A DNA stretch of 64,000 bases from Motilimonas pumila. Lineage in GTDB: Bacteria > Pseudomonadota > Gammaproteobacteria > Enterobacterales > CBDFNC01. A program made the position numbers and the translations under genes. Position 1 is the first letter of the stretch, and the number at the start of each line of letters is the position of its first letter. The notes below the pieces were generated by a model, which was given only the letters and a program-made list of their open reading frames with translations, was not told where the DNA came from and did no database searches. Location of the stretch: assembly GCF_003596335.1 (NCBI RefSeq), contig NZ_QZCH01000009.1, positions 1-64,000 of the forward strand, given 5' to 3'. Below are positions 8,503 to 19,062 of the stretch, piece after piece.

Positions 8503-8991
8503 ATGCGGTATATTTATGATTTAATGAACTATTTGGTAAATTCAATGGAACAAATTGGCGCAGTATTAGCCGACGTGTATACCCCTTTGCTCATTGCCGG
8601 TTGTATCACGCTCCTTATTAAGCAATATCGGCAATCCGCCTCTTGGCGCTGCACTTTACTGAGTGTGCTTGCTTGTGCCGGCGCTTATGTTTTTATGTTA
8701 CTTGATGAAGCGTTGTCTATCTGGCCAAGTTTTGGCGCTGATTACAGTACACACACCGCCATTGCTGTCGCCTTAGTGTGTATTATTGTCTGTATGCTGC
8801 CAGCATGGCCTTTGCCCCGGCGTTTACATACCGCGTGGAGATGGCTGACGGTGGGGAGCCTAGTTGCATATATGGTTTTGATGAAGCTGATGCACTATCA
8901 CACGTTTTTAGACATGGTGACCACTGTATTAGTCATGTTGCCTTGGTTGCTATTAACGTGGCGGCGTGGTTTGGTGCAAAGCAAGGCTTGA
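8503..8991 (+). CDS. Small multi-pass membrane protein of unknown function
   Basis: The frame is open from a GTG at 8458 (AGAGG is only two bases before it); I chose the first ATG, 8503, but 8524 and 8545 are also possible. The protein (~162 residues) has four or five hydrophobic helices: ADVYTPLLIAGCITLLI, TLLSVLACAGAYVFMLL, TAIAVALVCIIVCMLPAWPL, WLTVGSLVAYMVLMKLM and VTTVLVMLPWLLLTW. The cytoplasmic ends carry R/K-rich loops. No family was recognised. A bidirectional terminator follows at 9024-9049. Confidence 0.6.
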   Translation: MRYIYDLMNYLVNSMEQIGAVLADVYTPLLIAGCITLLIKQYRQSASWRCTLLSVLACAGAYVFMLLDEALSIWPSFGADYSTHTAIAVALVCIIVCMLPAWPLPRRLHTAWRWLTVGSLVAYMVLMKLMHYHTFLDMVTTVLVMLPWLLLTWRRGLVQSKA

Positions 8992-9023
8992 AACTAAAAC
9001 GCGAAGTTAAACAAAGCGATAAT

Positions 9024-9049
9024 AAAAAGCCAGCTCTCGCTGGCTTTTT
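9024..9049. terminator. Bidirectional Rho-independent terminator
   Basis: AAAAAGCCAGC-TCTC-GCTGGCTTTTT is a perfect stem with an A-run on one side and a T-run on the other. It lies between the convergent membrane-protein gene and ygiQ and can serve both. Confidence 0.9.
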
Positions 9050-9064
9050 CAGTTAATCACTTTA

Positions 9065-11335
9065 TCAACGGCCTTGGCGAGTCGATTTTGGCTTGCCTTT
9101 GGCCTTAGGTTTACCCTTACTACCGTAAGGTTTTTGGTAAGGCGAGGCTGCTTTTGCGCCGGCTTTTTGATTACTGCTTGGCTTGTGCTTACCCTTAGCG
9201 CCTGCTTTTGCTGTGCCGCCTTTACGAATATCGGGTTGGTTAGGGTGTTTGGTGGCAAAGCGCTTGGTGCCATGGCGCCCAGACTGTCGACGTGTACCGC
9301 GCATGTTCATGGCGCGCTCGTCGTCTGCAGAAGGTACTATACAATGGGGTTTATCTCCGATTAAATGGGCTTTGCCCATATCAGTAAGGGCTTCTCGCAG
9401 TAACGGCCAGTTTGCGGGATCGTGATAACGCAAAAATGCTTTATGCAGCCTGCGCTGTTTATCGCCTTTTGCCACAAACAGTTCTTTGCGCTTTTTGTAC
9501 TTCACCCGGGTCAATGGGCTTGTTTCGGCGTGATACATGGCCGTGGCATTACACATGGGCGAAGGGTAAAAGTTTTGTACTTGGTCGCACTGAAAATCGT
9601 TAGATTTCAGCCAGGCGGCCAGGTTTAACATGTCTTCGTCGGTACAGCCTGGGTGTGCAGCGATAAAGTAAGGAATCAAATACTGCTTTTTACCCGCCAT
9701 GGCAGAGAATTTTTCAAACATTTCTTTGAATTTATCATACGCGCCCATGCCAGGTTTCATCATCTGATCTAGGGTGTCTTTTTCTGTATGCTCTGGGGCA
9801 ATTTTTAAATAGCCTCCAACGTGATGGGTCACCAACTCTTTGACGTATTCAGGTGACTCAATGGCCAGGTCGTAACGTACGCCCGAAGCAATCATGACTT
9901 TTTTAATGCCTTTTACTTTACGCGCGCTTCGGTAAAGGTCTACCGTGTGTTTATGGTCAGTATTGAGCTTCTCACAGATTTTAGGGAATACGCATGAAGG
10001 GCGACGACAGTTAATTTCAGCTTTAGGATCGGAGCAACCTAAGCGATACATGTTGGCCGTTGGTCCCCCCAAGTCTGAAATCGTACCGGTAAAGCCGGGT
10101 ACTTTATCGCGAATATCGGCCATTTCATCCAAAATAGACTGTTTAGACCGGTTTTGAATGATCCGTCCCTCGTGCTCGGTGATACTGCAAAAACTGCAGC
10201 CGCCAAAACAACCTCGCATGATGTTTACCGAGGTTTTGATCATGTCGTACGCCGGAATTTTTGCTTTGCCATAACGAGGGTGAGGTACCCGAGCGTATGG
10301 CAGTCCAAACACGTAGTCCATTTCTTCTGTGGTGAGTGGAATAGGCGCTTGGTTAACCCATAACTCTCTGTCTGCGTGCTTTTGTACCAGGGCTCGGCCA
10401 GAATACGGGTTGGTTTCTAAGTGCATTACACGGCTGGCATGAGCGTATAGGATGCGATCGTTTTTCAGTTTTTCAAATGAAGGCAAACGCACTGCCGTGT
10501 TATTAGCGTCATGGCGAGAGGTTTGCATGCGCACCACTTTAGCGGGCTCGGCCTTTTTCTCGGTAGCACAAGCGGACGTTTCTTGATAAGGGTTTTGCAT
10601 CACCATGGCTTTACCTGGTTTATCGATGCGTGAAGAGTCCACTACTTTAAAGTGATCCGGTAATGTCTTACGCAGCACAGCAGTGCCGCGAATATGCTGC
10701 ATGTCTTCGATGGTTTTGCCTTCCGCAAAGCCATGGGCTACGTCAACTAACGCGCGTTCGGCGTTACCAAACAATAGAATGTCTGCTTTGGCGTCGGCAA
10801 GTACGGAGCGACGAATTTTATCTGACCAGTAATCGTAATGCGCAATGCGGCGTAAACTGGCTTCAATGCCACCCAATACGATAGGCACAGATTTGTAGGC
10901 CTCGCGACAACGCTGGGAATAAACCAGTACCGCGCGATCAGGCCGCTTACCGCCTTCGTTATTCGGGGTGTAGGCGTCGTCGTGTCGTAGTTTACGATCA
11001 GAGGTGTAACGGTTGATCATGGAGTCCATGTTACCGGCAGTGATGCCAAAAAACAGATTAGGCTCACCAAGCTCAGTAAAAGCCGTTTTATCTTGCCATG
11101 CCGGCTGGGCAATAATGCCCACACGAAAGCCTTGGCTTTCTAACAATCGGCCGATAACCGCCATGCCAAAGCTGGGGTGATCAACATAAGCGTCACCTGT
11201 GACCAAGATGATGTCACAGCTGTCCCAGCCAAGTTTTTTCATTTCTTTGCGACTGGTGGGCAAAAAAGGTGCTGGACCAAAACATTCTGCCCAATACTTT
11301 TTGTAGTCGTAAATTTTCTTAATTGCTGGGTACAT
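9065..11335 (-). CDS. ygiQ: YgiQ family radical SAM protein
   Basis: The start at 11335 (GAGGCGTTATCATG) gives 756 residues and places [16 protein letters not shown] at the position it has in E. coli YgiQ; the frame runs open further upstream to 11437 but without conservation. Domains are an N-terminal B12-binding-like/UPF0313 domain ([23 protein letters not shown]), the radical SAM core with the cluster motif GCFGGCSFC (CxxxCxxC), further cysteines in [23 protein letters not shown], and a basic low-complexity C-terminus (~residues 690-756, rich in K, G, Q, P). It should cleave S-adenosylmethionine reductively at a [4Fe-4S] cluster; the substrate is unknown. It appears to be a monocistronic unit. 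Confidence 0.92.
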   Translation of the reverse strand: MYPAIKKIYDYKKYWAECFGPAPFLPTSRKEMKKLGWDSCDIILVTGDAYVDHPSFGMAVIGRLLESQGFRVGIIAQPAWQDKTAFTELGEPNLFFGITAGNMDSMINRYTSDRKLRHDDAYTPNNEGGKRPDRAVLVYSQRCREAYKSVPIVLGGIEASLRRIAHYDYWSDKIRRSVLADAKADILLFGNAERALVDVAHGFAEGKTIEDMQHIRGTAVLRKTLPDHFKVVDSSRIDKPGKAMVMQNPYQETSACATEKKAEPAKVVRMQTSRHDANNTAVRLPSFEKLKNDRILYAHASRVMHLETNPYSGRALVQKHADRELWVNQAPIPLTTEEMDYVFGLPYARVPHPRYGKAKIPAYDMIKTSVNIMRGCFGGCSFCSITEHEGRIIQNRSKQSILDEMADIRDKVPGFTGTISDLGGPTANMYRLGCSDPKAEINCRRPSCVFPKICEKLNTDHKHTVDLYRSARKVKGIKKVMIASGVRYDLAIESPEYVKELVTHHVGGYLKIAPEHTEKDTLDQMMKPGMGAYDKFKEMFEKFSAMAGKKQYLIPYFIAAHPGCTDEDMLNLAAWLKSNDFQCDQVQNFYPSPMCNATAMYHAETSPLTRVKYKKRKELFVAKGDKQRRLHKAFLRYHDPANWPLLREALTDMGKAHLIGDKPHCIVPSADDERAMNMRGTRRQSGRHGTKRFATKHPNQPDIRKGGTAKAGAKGKHKPSSNQKAGAKAASPYQKPYGSKGKPKAKGKPKSTRQGR

Positions 11336-11530
11336 GATAACGCCTCTAAAATCAGTGGCGCGATTATACCGATCCCAACCGTTTTTGTAATGCTCGCGGC
11401 AGAGGAAATTTTGCGTGTCCATATCAACACGGTGCACAGAGAAGATTGAAGAAAGTGTTATGGAAACAAAAGCAATTAATTAACAGAGGGTTAAGTTAAT
11501 GCTAAAGCAATTGTTGTGGGAGATAAAATG

Positions 11531-11556
11531 AAAAAGGAGAAAGCGCAGGGCTTTCT
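11531..11556 (-). terminator. Rho-independent terminator of the rsx-nth-gloA transcript
   Basis: On the minus strand GGAGAAAGC-CCTGC-GCTTTCTCC forms a nine-pair stem followed by TTTTTC. It lies directly after the gloA stop and closes the long minus-strand operon. Confidence 0.85.
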
Positions 11557-11566
11557 CCGTTAGCCG

Positions 11567-11974
11567 TTAATTGCCTAAACCTGTGCCTGTATCTTTTTTA
11601 TTGATAAGTTCAATAGCATAACCGTCAGGATCGCGTACGAACGCTATCACGGTTTTACCGCCTTTTACCGGGCCTGGCTCGCGTGTAATGTTACCGCCGG
11701 CCGCACGAATCGCTTCACAGGTCGCATAAATATCTTCTGCTTCAATCGCAATATGACCATAAGCGTTGCCTAAGTCATAAGACTCAGTGCCCCAATTGTA
11801 TGTCAGCTCTAGCACTGTTGTATCTGTTTCATCACCGTAACCAAGAAATGCCAAGGTATATTTGTATTCTTGGTTTTCCGATTGGCGTAATAGCTTCATG
11901 CCAAGCACTTCGGTGTAAAACTTAATCGAACGCTCTAAATTGCCCACTCTTAACATTGTGTGTAATAAACGCAT
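11567..11974 (-). CDS. gloA: Lactoylglutathione lyase (glyoxalase I)
   Basis: The start at 11974 (AAGGAATTAACATG) gives the canonical 135 residues, opening [20 protein letters not shown]. The metal-binding residues of the glyoxalase fold are visible: H5 (LLHTM), E56 region ([10 protein letters not shown]), H74 (YGHIAIE) and E122 (GYAIELI). The [12 protein letters not shown] and [10 protein letters not shown] signatures are intact. It isomerises the hemithioacetal of methylglyoxal and glutathione to S-lactoylglutathione in the cytosol, using a Ni/Zn-type metal. It lies 16 bases after nth, so it is probably the last gene of the rsx-nth transcript. Confidence 0.93.
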   Translation of the reverse strand: MRLLHTMLRVGNLERSIKFYTEVLGMKLLRQSENQEYKYTLAFLGYGDETDTTVLELTYNWGTESYDLGNAYGHIAIEAEDIYATCEAIRAAGGNITREPGPVKGGKTVIAFVRDPDGYAIELINKKDTGTGLGN

Positions 11975-11990
11975 GTTAATTCCTTTGTTG

Positions 11991-12623
11991 TTATGATGTT
12001 TTTTCTTTAAATTCGCACAAGTCTTCAATGATACAGGCGTTACATTTCGGTTTTCTTGCGACACAAATATAGCGGCCGAGTAATATCAACCAGTGGTGCA
12101 CATCCACTTTAAATTCTGCTGGGACCACCTTGAGCAGTTTTTGCTCAACCAGGTCGACATTTTTTCCCATGGCAAACTTGGTACGGTTACTGACTCGAAA
12201 TATATGGGTGTCAACGGCGATGGTGGGCCAGCCAAAAGCTGTGTTGAGTACCACATTGGCTGTTTTTCTGCCGACCCCCGGCAGTGCTTCTAATGCTTCA
12301 CGACTTTCTGGCACTTCGCCACCGTGTAAGTCTAGTAACATGCGGCACGCTTTAATGACATTTTCAGCTTTCGAGTTATACAAGCCAATGGTTTTAATGT
12401 ATTGCTTTAGTCCATCGACGCCAAGGTCGTAAATGGCTTGGGGAGTATTCGCGACAGGGAATAACTTGTCTGTGGCTTTGTTGACACTGACATCTGTTGC
12501 TTGGGCTGACAGGGTAACAGCAACCAATAATTCAAATGGGTTTGAGAAATTGAGCTCAGTGGTTGGCTCAGGGTTATCATCCCGCAATCGTGTCAGGATT
12601 TCTTTTCGCTTTTGATTATTCAT
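11991..12623 (-). CDS. nth: Endonuclease III
   Basis: The 210-residue protein is a bifunctional DNA glycosylase/AP lyase for oxidised pyrimidines. It has the helix-hairpin-helix [13 protein letters not shown] (catalytic Lys in GRKTA), the catalytic Asp in [12 protein letters not shown], and the C-terminal [4Fe-4S] loop C-x6-C-x2-C-x5-C ([17 protein letters not shown]). Length and start match E. coli Nth (211 residues). It follows rsxE by 3 bases, preserving the rsxABCDGE-nth order known from Enterobacterales. The cluster of an Fe-S repair enzyme with a system that reduces Fe-S regulators is conserved over this wide distance. Confidence 0.96.
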   Translation of the reverse strand: MNNQKRKEILTRLRDDNPEPTTELNFSNPFELLVAVTLSAQATDVSVNKATDKLFPVANTPQAIYDLGVDGLKQYIKTIGLYNSKAENVIKACRMLLDLHGGEVPESREALEALPGVGRKTANVVLNTAFGWPTIAVDTHIFRVSNRTKFAMGKNVDLVEQKLLKVVPAEFKVDVHHWLILLGRYICVARKPKCNACIIEDLCEFKEKTS

Positions 12624-12626
12624 GAT

Positions 12627-13334
12627 TTAGCCTCGATGGTCGATGACATTTTTAAGGGCGATTAAAAAGCCCATAATGACAAACGCTCCGGGGGGTAAAA
12701 TAGCAAATAAGAAACTGGTGTCTGTGGTAAAAATGTGGATGGTGATGTCTCCGATCCAATCTCCAAACAAGTTGTTAGCGCCGTGAAATAAGGTGCCGTT
12801 ACCTAAAATCTCACGAATAGCGCCAAGTACAATCAACACCAAGCTAAAGCCAATGCCCATCATTAAGCCATCTAATGCCGCTAACTTGGGCGGGTTTTTA
12901 CTGGCAAAAGCTTCTGCTCGGCCAATGATGGCGCAATTTGTCACAATCAAAGGGATGAAAATGCCCAAGCTTAAATACAGCTCATAGGTAAAGGCGTGCA
13001 TCAGTAGCTCAATCGCTGTTACCAAGGCCGCAATGATCATTACAAAGATGGGAATGCGAATTTCATTTGGCACCCATTGGCGAATTTTAGAGACTGTGAT
13101 GTTAGAAAGTAAAAGTACCAAGGTGGTGGCAATGGCCAAGCCCAGCGCATTGATAAAGGTATTTGAAACGGCAAGCAAGGGACAAAGCCCCAGCAACTGC
13201 ACCAGACCAGGGTTGTTTTTCCACAATCCTTGCCAAATAATGTCTTTTGACTGCTCGGATAATCCAGCTTTATGCTCGGGTTGTGAAGGTGTGTCTTGTT
13301 CATCAACGGCTGGGTTTAATTCTGTTTCACTCAT
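12627..13334 (-). CDS. rsxE: Electron transport complex subunit RsxE/RnfE
   Basis: The 235-residue membrane subunit has about six hydrophobic segments. It shows the RsxE/NqrD family sequence [30 protein letters not shown] near residues 39-70, a cysteine at [13 protein letters not shown], and [16 protein letters not shown] at the C-terminus. RsxA and RsxE are homologous membrane subunits that bind an intramembrane Fe-S site in this complex family. The N-terminus carries a polar extension (~residues 1-30, [20 protein letters not shown]), slightly longer than in E. coli. The start lies 2 bases after the rsxG stop. Confidence 0.95.
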   Translation of the reverse strand: MSETELNPAVDEQDTPSQPEHKAGLSEQSKDIIWQGLWKNNPGLVQLLGLCPLLAVSNTFINALGLAIATTLVLLLSNITVSKIRQWVPNEIRIPIFVMIIAALVTAIELLMHAFTYELYLSLGIFIPLIVTNCAIIGRAEAFASKNPPKLAALDGLMMGIGFSLVLIVLGAIREILGNGTLFHGANNLFGDWIGDITIHIFTTDTSFLFAILPPGAFVIMGFLIALKNVIDHRG

Positions 13335-13336
13335 GA

Positions 13337-13966
13337 TTAACTCTCACAATTCGCAGCTTGTTGATACAGGGTTGCTTGGTGCTGTTGATAATAAAGCACC
13401 GCGCGTTTAACCGCTTTGACCACGGCCCTTGGTGTGATGGTTGCCCCAGTGAAGGCGTCAAAATCGCCCCCGTCTTTTTTAACTGCCCAGCGTGGGTCTT
13501 TTTCATTGTCTACCATTAAGCCATTGAACCGGGTGATCCAATCAGACTTGTGCAGGTCAATTTTATCCCCCAATCCCGGGGTTTCTTTGTGGTTAAGCAC
13601 CCGCACTCCCGCAATACTGCCGTCATAATGCAGCGCTACCAATAATAAGATATTACCGCTATAACCATCTGGGGCAACGGTTTCAATGGCGAGGCCGACA
13701 GGTTGGCCTTCGCGCGTTGCAATCCAAGTTTTTTGTGCTAGTTCCGAGCCTAATAAATGGGTGTCTTGTGAAAGAAAACAAGAATTGAATAAATCGTTAT
13801 CATAGCTGTCACTGGGCAATAATTGCTCCATGGTGCTGAGCAGCTTTTTGGCTTCTTGCTTGGCAATGATTGGCGCTGTGAGCGCGGCAACTATTGCCAC
13901 AATCGCAGTGCAGGCAATGGCAAATACCCCCAAAGTAGCGCCGTGTTTACTCATAGACTTTATCAT
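13337..13966 (-). CDS. rsxG: Electron transport complex subunit RsxG/RnfG
   Basis: The 209-residue protein has one N-terminal membrane anchor (~residues 12-33) and a periplasmic FMN-binding domain. The flavinylation motif is present as [12 protein letters not shown], in which the threonine of the S/T-G-A-T motif carries covalent FMN via phosphodiester linkage. [11 protein letters not shown] is the other conserved family block. It carries electrons on the periplasmic side of the complex. It overlaps rsxD by 4 bases (ATGA-type), so their translation is coupled. Confidence 0.95.
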   Translation of the reverse strand: MIKSMSKHGATLGVFAIACTAIVAIVAALTAPIIAKQEAKKLLSTMEQLLPSDSYDNDLFNSCFLSQDTHLLGSELAQKTWIATREGQPVGLAIETVAPDGYSGNILLLVALHYDGSIAGVRVLNHKETPGLGDKIDLHKSDWITRFNGLMVDNEKDPRWAVKKDGGDFDAFTGATITPRAVVKAVKRAVLYYQQHQATLYQQAANCES

Positions 13967-15018
13967 TGCGGTTTCCTGCCATATGGGTGCGGCTGAGTAT
14001 AATAATCAATCAAAGGCACCGTCATATTTGCCAATAATACGGCAAATGCTACCGCGTCTGGGTAGCCACCCCAAGTGCGAATACAGTAAGTTAATATAGC
14101 AATTAAAGCGCCGAAAATTATACGGCCCTTCACTGTGGTAGAAGCTGTCACGGGATCCGTCAGGATAAAAAAAGCCGCAAAAATACTGGCTCCAGAAAAC
14201 AAGTGAATCATGGGCGAGGCGACGCCATCAGGGCTGACCAAATAAAAAATGCTGGAAATGATAAACAAGGTGCCTAAAAAACTGGCAGGAATGTGCCAAG
14301 CCAAGGCGCGTTTTTTCACCAAAATGAGCCCTCCCACAAGAAAGGCTAAATTTATCCATTCAGAGCCGACACCAGCAAATGCCCCGAATACCGGCTTAGT
14401 CATGCTCTCACTGCTGGTTAGACCTTGACTAAGGTCGGTTTTGAGGGTGTCTAAAGGCGTTGCCATGGTGACGCCATCTACCGTACTGCGAATTTGATTG
14501 ACGCTGTAGCCGTCAAGAGAGTATCCGGTAAAAATGGTGTTCAAACTGTCGAGTAAGCCTAATTCTAAGTTAAGAAATTGCGTCGGCGGCAGCCAGCTCG
14601 TCATTTGTACCGGAAAAGAAATCAGCAATAGAACATAAGCCACCATGGCCGGGTTAAAAATATTCTGGCCTAAGCCTCCATACAGTTGTTTTGCCACTAG
14701 AATGGCAAACACCACACCAATTGCGGTGATCCACCAAGGTGTTAAGGGCGGTAAGCTTATGCCTATTAAAACCGCGGTTAACAAAGCTGAATTATCTTTA
14801 AGAGTAAAGCGAATGGGTTTGCGGCGAACGCGCATCACTGCGGCTTCTGTGGCGAGTGCCACGATGCTAGCCAGTAAAACCTGTATGATATTGCCCCAAC
14901 CATAGACGTACCATTGCACTATCATGCCGGGAATCAAACATGCGATCACCAAGGCCATTAGCTGAGAGGTGCTGAATGTGCGCCGAGCAAAAGGTGATGA
15001 AGCTATGATAGGTCGCAT
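13963..15018 (-). CDS. rsxD: Electron transport complex subunit RsxD/RnfD
   Basis: The 351-residue polytopic membrane protein of the NqrB/RnfD family has about ten hydrophobic segments. It carries the flavin-attachment region [15 protein letters not shown] (~residues 180-195) and conserved [20 protein letters not shown] sequence ([20 protein letters not shown]) plus [19 protein letters not shown]. It forms the membrane core through which electrons pass in exchange for ion movement. It overlaps rsxG (4 bases) and touches rsxC, consistent with one tightly coupled operon. Confidence 0.95.
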   Translation of the reverse strand: MRPIIASSPFARRTFSTSQLMALVIACLIPGMIVQWYVYGWGNIIQVLLASIVALATEAAVMRVRRKPIRFTLKDNSALLTAVLIGISLPPLTPWWITAIGVVFAILVAKQLYGGLGQNIFNPAMVAYVLLLISFPVQMTSWLPPTQFLNLELGLLDSLNTIFTGYSLDGYSVNQIRSTVDGVTMATPLDTLKTDLSQGLTSSESMTKPVFGAFAGVGSEWINLAFLVGGLILVKKRALAWHIPASFLGTLFIISSIFYLVSPDGVASPMIHLFSGASIFAAFFILTDPVTASTTVKGRIIFGALIAILTYCIRTWGGYPDAVAFAVLLANMTVPLIDYYTQPHPYGRKPQ

Positions 15019-17747
15019 TAGTGATCGTTTTCCTGTTGTTGAGCTTTTTTGGCTTTTGCTTTGGCAATGGCCGCCGCTACGGCTGCGCTTTTAGGTTTTG
15101 GTCTGACGTCTTCTTTGACGACAGCCATTGTCTTATCCTTGTGGCCAGAGTCATCAACAGCCTTGTCCTTTACGGCTTGTTGCAGCGCCTTTTTAGCCTT
15201 TGCTTTGGCAATGGCAGCTGCAACAGCGGGGTTGTTACTGGCTTTTGACTCTTGCGCCTTAGCGGTTTCATTTTCCGCTTTATCTACAGCATCACTTTCG
15301 TGTTGTGTTTCTGCCCCTTTTGCTTGGGCTTTTTTGGCTTTAGCTCGGGCAATGGCAGCGGCTACAGCAGGATTCTTACTGGCTTTTGACTCTGGAGTCT
15401 TAGCGGTTTCATTTTGTTCTGTATCTGCAACATCACTCTCCTGTTGTGCTTCAGCTTGAGCATTATTAGCTTGGGCTTTTTTGGCTTTAGCTCGGGCAAT
15501 GGCAGCGGCTACAGCAGGATTCTTACTGGCTTTTGACTCGTGAGTCTTAGCAGTTTCATCTTGTTCTGTATCTGCAAAATCACTCTCCTGTTGTGCTTCA
15601 GCTTGAGCATTATTAGCTTGGGCTTTTTTGGCTTTAGCTCGGGCAATGGCAGCGGCTACAGCAGGATTCTTACTGGCTTTTGACTCTGGAGTCTTAGCGG
15701 TTTCATTTTGTTCTGTATCTGCAACATCACTCTCCTGTTGTGCTTCAGCTTCAGCTTGAGCTTGAGCATTATTAGCTTGGGCTTTTTTGGCTTTAGCTCG
15801 GGCAATGGCAGCGGCTACAGCAGTATTCTTACTGGCTTTTGACTCGTGAGTCTTAGCAGTTTCATCTTGTTCTGTATCTGCAACATCACTCTCGTGTTGA
15901 GTTTCAGAATCATTGGCTTGAGCTTTTTTGGCTTTAGCACGAGCAATAGCCGCCGCAACAGCGGGGTTTTGGGATGTTTTAGCCGCAGTCTTCCCATTAT
16001 CCTCGTCTTCTGCCTTGTTGTTTGCTTTTTTCGCTTTCGCTCGGGCAATGGCTGCAGCAACAGGACTGATGGCCTTATCTTCTTTTACAGCTTCTGATTG
16101 GCTCTGCTCATTCTCCAATGCTTGTTTTGCCGCTTTTGCTGCCCGCGCTTGTTCTTTACGTAGTTTTCTCGCTGCGGCAGGATCGAGGGAGTCATCATCG
16201 CTTGCCTTATTTTGTTTTGCTCTTGCCAATGCTTCAGCCACCGCATCCTTTTGCGTATCGGCTGCTGTATTGTCGGACTTTTGTTGTAACTGAGCTTTGC
16301 GCTTTTCTGCCGCGGCTTTGTGTTTTGCTTCTCGCTCTTGTTTATCTCGCTCGAGGCGTTCGGCTCTTGCCTCATGCCGTTTTCGCGCTACTTCGGCTTT
16401 ATCGGCTTCAACGGTCTGGGTTTTAATTTCCGCTTTGCCAACACGATAATATTGGACCAGAGGGATCTCACTTGGGCATACGTATGCACAGGCGCCACAC
16501 TCAATACAGTCAAATAAATTATATTCTTCTAGCTTTTCATGGTCTTGCGACTTGGCATACCAGTATAGTTGTTGTGGTAATAAGTCAACTGGGCAAGCTT
16601 CGGCACATTCACCGCAACGAATACACGCTCGTTCTTTACCGAACAGGGGCAGTTCTGCTTCTGTTGGCGCTAAAATACAGTTGGTTGTTTTGATAACCGG
16701 AGCATTAAAATTGGGTAAGGTAAAACCCATCATCGGGCCACCTATAATCACCCGAGGTTGCGATGTGGGCTTGAATTGATGTTGCTGTAACATAAATGCA
16801 ACCGGTGTGCCCAGTAGTACGTGGCGGTTGCCAGGGTGAAGCATGGCTTGCCCTGTCAGGGTGACAATACGCGAAATAAGCGGCTCATCGTCAAACACGG
16901 CGCGCTTAATCGCTAATGTGGTACCGACATTGTGCATTAATATACCCATGTCAATGGCATAGCCATTTGCTGGTACTTGCATGCCGGTTAGCACTTCAAT
17001 TAATTGTTTTTCACCGCCGGTAGGGTACTTGGTCGGTACCACTTTAACTTGTCGAGTGTCAGTAGCAAAAGCTTCGAGTGCCTTAGCGGCTTCTGGTTTG
17101 TTATGCTCAACGGCGATAATTGTTTGACCACACTGAGTGATTTTCTCAAGGACTTCAATGCCCTGAAAAAGCTCTTGCGCATACTCACGCATTAACACGT
17201 CGTCTGATGTGATATACGGCTCACACTCAATACCGTTAATGATGAGCACTTCGATATCGGCTTTACCCGATAACTTAAGATGAGCGGGAAAACCGGCGCC
17301 GCCTTTACCGGCAATGCCAGCCTGATGCACTATGTCTATTAGTTGATGCTTATCCAAGCTGCTGATGTCATCTCGGGGTGAGCGCGGTTGCCATGTATCT
17401 AAGCCATCGGTGTTAATGACGATGGCTTGTTCAAAAATGCCCGACGCATGGCAGCTTGGCCTCAGCTCAATCGCCGAGACCGTGCCAGAGCTACTGGCGT
17501 GCACGGGTAAAGCCCGAAAATTATTGCAAGCCGTTAGCGGTTGACCTTTTTGAACAAGGTCACCCACTTTTACCAAAATATCAGCAGACTCGCCAAGGTG
17601 CTGACTGACAGGTATGACCAATTGCTCTGGGATGATTGCTTGGCCGATTGCCGTTTTATTAGAGTAATGCTTGCGCTCTGCAGGGAAAACGCCGCCAGCG
17701 TATCGCCATAACTTGCCACTGCGAATTCGGTTTAACAGCTCTTTCAT
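15018..17747 (-). CDS. rsxC: Electron transport complex subunit RsxC/RnfC with expanded repeat tail
   Basis: The 909-residue peripheral subunit has a NuoF-like NADH/FMN region with [13 protein letters not shown] and [15 protein letters not shown], an SLBB-like part, and two 4Fe-4S ferredoxin motifs, [12 protein letters not shown] (~residue 373) and [12 protein letters not shown] (~414). After a charged coiled-coil linker (~445-550), the tail to the C-terminus is built from eight copies of AVAAAIA(R/K)AKAKKA separated by acidic, Q/E/T-rich spacers. E. coli RsxC is 740 residues with a similar but shorter tail. The subunit takes electrons from NADH or ferredoxin on the cytoplasmic side. It overlaps rsxB by 4 bases and rsxD by 1. 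Confidence 0.96.
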   Translation of the reverse strand: MKELLNRIRSGKLWRYAGGVFPAERKHYSNKTAIGQAIIPEQLVIPVSQHLGESADILVKVGDLVQKGQPLTACNNFRALPVHASSSGTVSAIELRPSCHASGIFEQAIVINTDGLDTWQPRSPRDDISSLDKHQLIDIVHQAGIAGKGGAGFPAHLKLSGKADIEVLIINGIECEPYITSDDVLMREYAQELFQGIEVLEKITQCGQTIIAVEHNKPEAAKALEAFATDTRQVKVVPTKYPTGGEKQLIEVLTGMQVPANGYAIDMGILMHNVGTTLAIKRAVFDDEPLISRIVTLTGQAMLHPGNRHVLLGTPVAFMLQQHQFKPTSQPRVIIGGPMMGFTLPNFNAPVIKTTNCILAPTEAELPLFGKERACIRCGECAEACPVDLLPQQLYWYAKSQDHEKLEEYNLFDCIECGACAYVCPSEIPLVQYYRVGKAEIKTQTVEADKAEVARKRHEARAERLERDKQEREAKHKAAAEKRKAQLQQKSDNTAADTQKDAVAEALARAKQNKASDDDSLDPAAARKLRKEQARAAKAAKQALENEQSQSEAVKEDKAISPVAAAIARAKAKKANNKAEDEDNGKTAAKTSQNPAVAAAIARAKAKKAQANDSETQHESDVADTEQDETAKTHESKASKNTAVAAAIARAKAKKAQANNAQAQAEAEAQQESDVADTEQNETAKTPESKASKNPAVAAAIARAKAKKAQANNAQAEAQQESDFADTEQDETAKTHESKASKNPAVAAAIARAKAKKAQANNAQAEAQQESDVADTEQNETAKTPESKASKNPAVAAAIARAKAKKAQAKGAETQHESDAVDKAENETAKAQESKASNNPAVAAAIAKAKAKKALQQAVKDKAVDDSGHKDKTMAVVKEDVRPKPKSAAVAAAIAKAKAKKAQQQENDH
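15030..16075 (-). repeat. In-gene tandem repeats coding the RsxC Ala/Lys tail
   Basis: Eight copies of a block encoding [14 protein letters not shown] lie in frame. The middle four units (about 15310-15900) are nearly identical at DNA level, including their spacers ([10 protein letters not shown]...[14 protein letters not shown]), with a unit of about 140-150 bases. The sameness suggests recent in-frame duplication and likely copy-number variation between strains. Confidence 0.9.
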
Positions 17748-18307
17748 TCGCCTTGTACCTGCGGATTAATGTTTTTGACTTCAATAGCATTTAACTGCCA
17801 TTGCCAAGTTTTGGTATTGGCGGCAATCGGGATCATCTCAATACAGTCTGTGGGACAGGGATCGACGCACAATTCACAGCCGGTACATTCGTCAGCAATG
17901 ATGGTGTGCATTTGACGCGTTGCACCCAGTATGGCGTCTACTGGGCAAGCTTGAATACATTTGGTGCAACCGATGCATTCAGCTTCGTGAACAAAAGCCA
18001 CGGCTTTTGGTTTTTCTTCTCCTTCTAACGCGGTCGCTTCTACGCCCATCAGATCGGCGAGTTTAGCTATGACGGCTTCACCTCCGGGCGGGCATTTATT
18101 TATTTCGTCGCCGCCGGCAATCGCATTCGCGTAGGGCTTACAACCTGGGTAACCACATTGGCCACATTGAGTTTGTGGTAAAATCGCGTCGATTTGTTCG
18201 ACGATAGGGTCTGACTTCACTTTGAAGCGAATGGCGGCAAAACCCAAGATCACACCGGATATAACGGCAATGATACCAATAGCGATGATGGCGTAACCTA
18301 TGTCCAT
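17744..18307 (-). CDS. rsxB: Electron transport complex subunit RsxB/RnfB
   Basis: The 187-residue protein has an N-terminal membrane helix (~residues 5-25) and a 4Fe-4S domain with CGQCGYPGC plus the following CPPGG. Two ferredoxin clusters follow, [16 protein letters not shown] and [18 protein letters not shown]. It is the electron-carrying subunit between RsxC and the membrane core. It overlaps rsxC by 4 bases. The length is close to E. coli RsxB (192 residues), and all cluster cysteines are present. Confidence 0.96.
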   Translation of the reverse strand: MDIGYAIIAIGIIAVISGVILGFAAIRFKVKSDPIVEQIDAILPQTQCGQCGYPGCKPYANAIAGGDEINKCPPGGEAVIAKLADLMGVEATALEGEEKPKAVAFVHEAECIGCTKCIQACPVDAILGATRQMHTIIADECTGCELCVDPCPTDCIEMIPIAANTKTWQWQLNAIEVKNINPQVQGE

Positions 18308-18321
18308 TTATATACTTCCGA

Positions 18322-18903
18322 TTAAATGTTGACTAGGCCGGTAAAGCCCATAAAAGCAAGGGACATTAAACCTGCGGTTACCATGGCTATCGCAGCGCCT
18401 CGAAAAGGTAAGGGCACATCTGCAGCGGCTAAGCGCTCGCGCATGGCCGAGAACAGTACCAACACCAGTGAAAACCCCACTGCAGCGCCAAAGCCATACA
18501 CCAAAGACTCAACAAAATTATGGCGCTCGTTCACATTTAACAGCGCTAAACCCAATACGGCACAGTTGGTGGTAATAAGGGGCAGGAAAATACCTAACAA
18601 GCGATATAAGGTTGGGCTGGTTTTGTGTACAACCATTTCAGTGAATTGCACCACAACAGCAATCACTAAGATAAAACTTAACGTGCGCAGGTATTCAATG
18701 CCCAGCGGTTGCAATACGTACTGATTGACCAAATACGACACCGCTGCGGTTAACGTGAGAACAAAAGTGGTCGCAAATGACATGCCGACGGCAGTGCTTA
18801 TCTTGCTCGACACCCCCATGAAAGGGCATAAGCCAAGAAACTTAACCAGTACAAAGTTATTAACCAGTACCGTACCAATAAGTAAAAGAAGGTAGTCGCT
18901 CAT
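18322..18903 (-). CDS. rsxA: Electron transport complex subunit RsxA/RnfA
   Basis: The 193-residue membrane subunit has six helices. It opens [34 protein letters not shown], nearly identical to E. coli RsxA, and carries the second conserved cysteine in [15 protein letters not shown]. It is the first gene of the operon, so its promoter should lie in 18904-19010. In E. coli the Rsx complex keeps SoxR reduced; in other bacteria Rnf couples ferredoxin and NAD to ion pumping. No soxR is in this window, so which role applies here is open. Confidence 0.97.
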   Translation of the reverse strand: MSDYLLLLIGTVLVNNFVLVKFLGLCPFMGVSSKISTAVGMSFATTFVLTLTAAVSYLVNQYVLQPLGIEYLRTLSFILVIAVVVQFTEMVVHKTSPTLYRLLGIFLPLITTNCAVLGLALLNVNERHNFVESLVYGFGAAVGFSLVLVLFSAMRERLAAADVPLPFRGAAIAMVTAGLMSLAFMGFTGLVNI

Positions 18904-19016
18904 TAGAAATAATGTATTCCAGATTTAATCCTATATTAGCAAGTTTTACAGGCTGAAATAAGTCATTAAATGAGGAATTTAACGCGGGGCCATTTAGCTG
19001 CTGTAATTGTAAACAA

Positions 19017-19040
19017 AAGCCCCAGCATGGCTGGGGCTAA
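19017..19040 (-). terminator. Rho-independent terminator of the csrD-like gene
   Basis: AGCCCCAGC-CAT-GCTGGGGCT read on the minus strand is followed by TTTTG. It lies about 25 bases beyond the stop of the GGDEF-EAL gene, upstream of the rsxA promoter region, and insulates the two minus-strand units. Confidence 0.85.
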
Positions 19041-19062
19041 TTGAGCATAAATTACTGATGGA

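Noticed and set aside
9049..9628. Plus-strand frames opposite the ygiQ C-terminus
   Set aside because: They are shadows of the basic low-complexity YgiQ tail; no start context or homology.
15030..16075. Regular repeats resembling a CRISPR array
   Set aside because: Units are ~140-150 bases, in frame and protein-coding; there are no short palindromic repeats with unique spacers and no cas genes.
15021..16517. Several long open frames on the plus strand opposite rsxC
   Set aside because: They are shadows caused by the Ala/Lys-rich repetitive codons of the RsxC tail; no ribosome sites or family matches.
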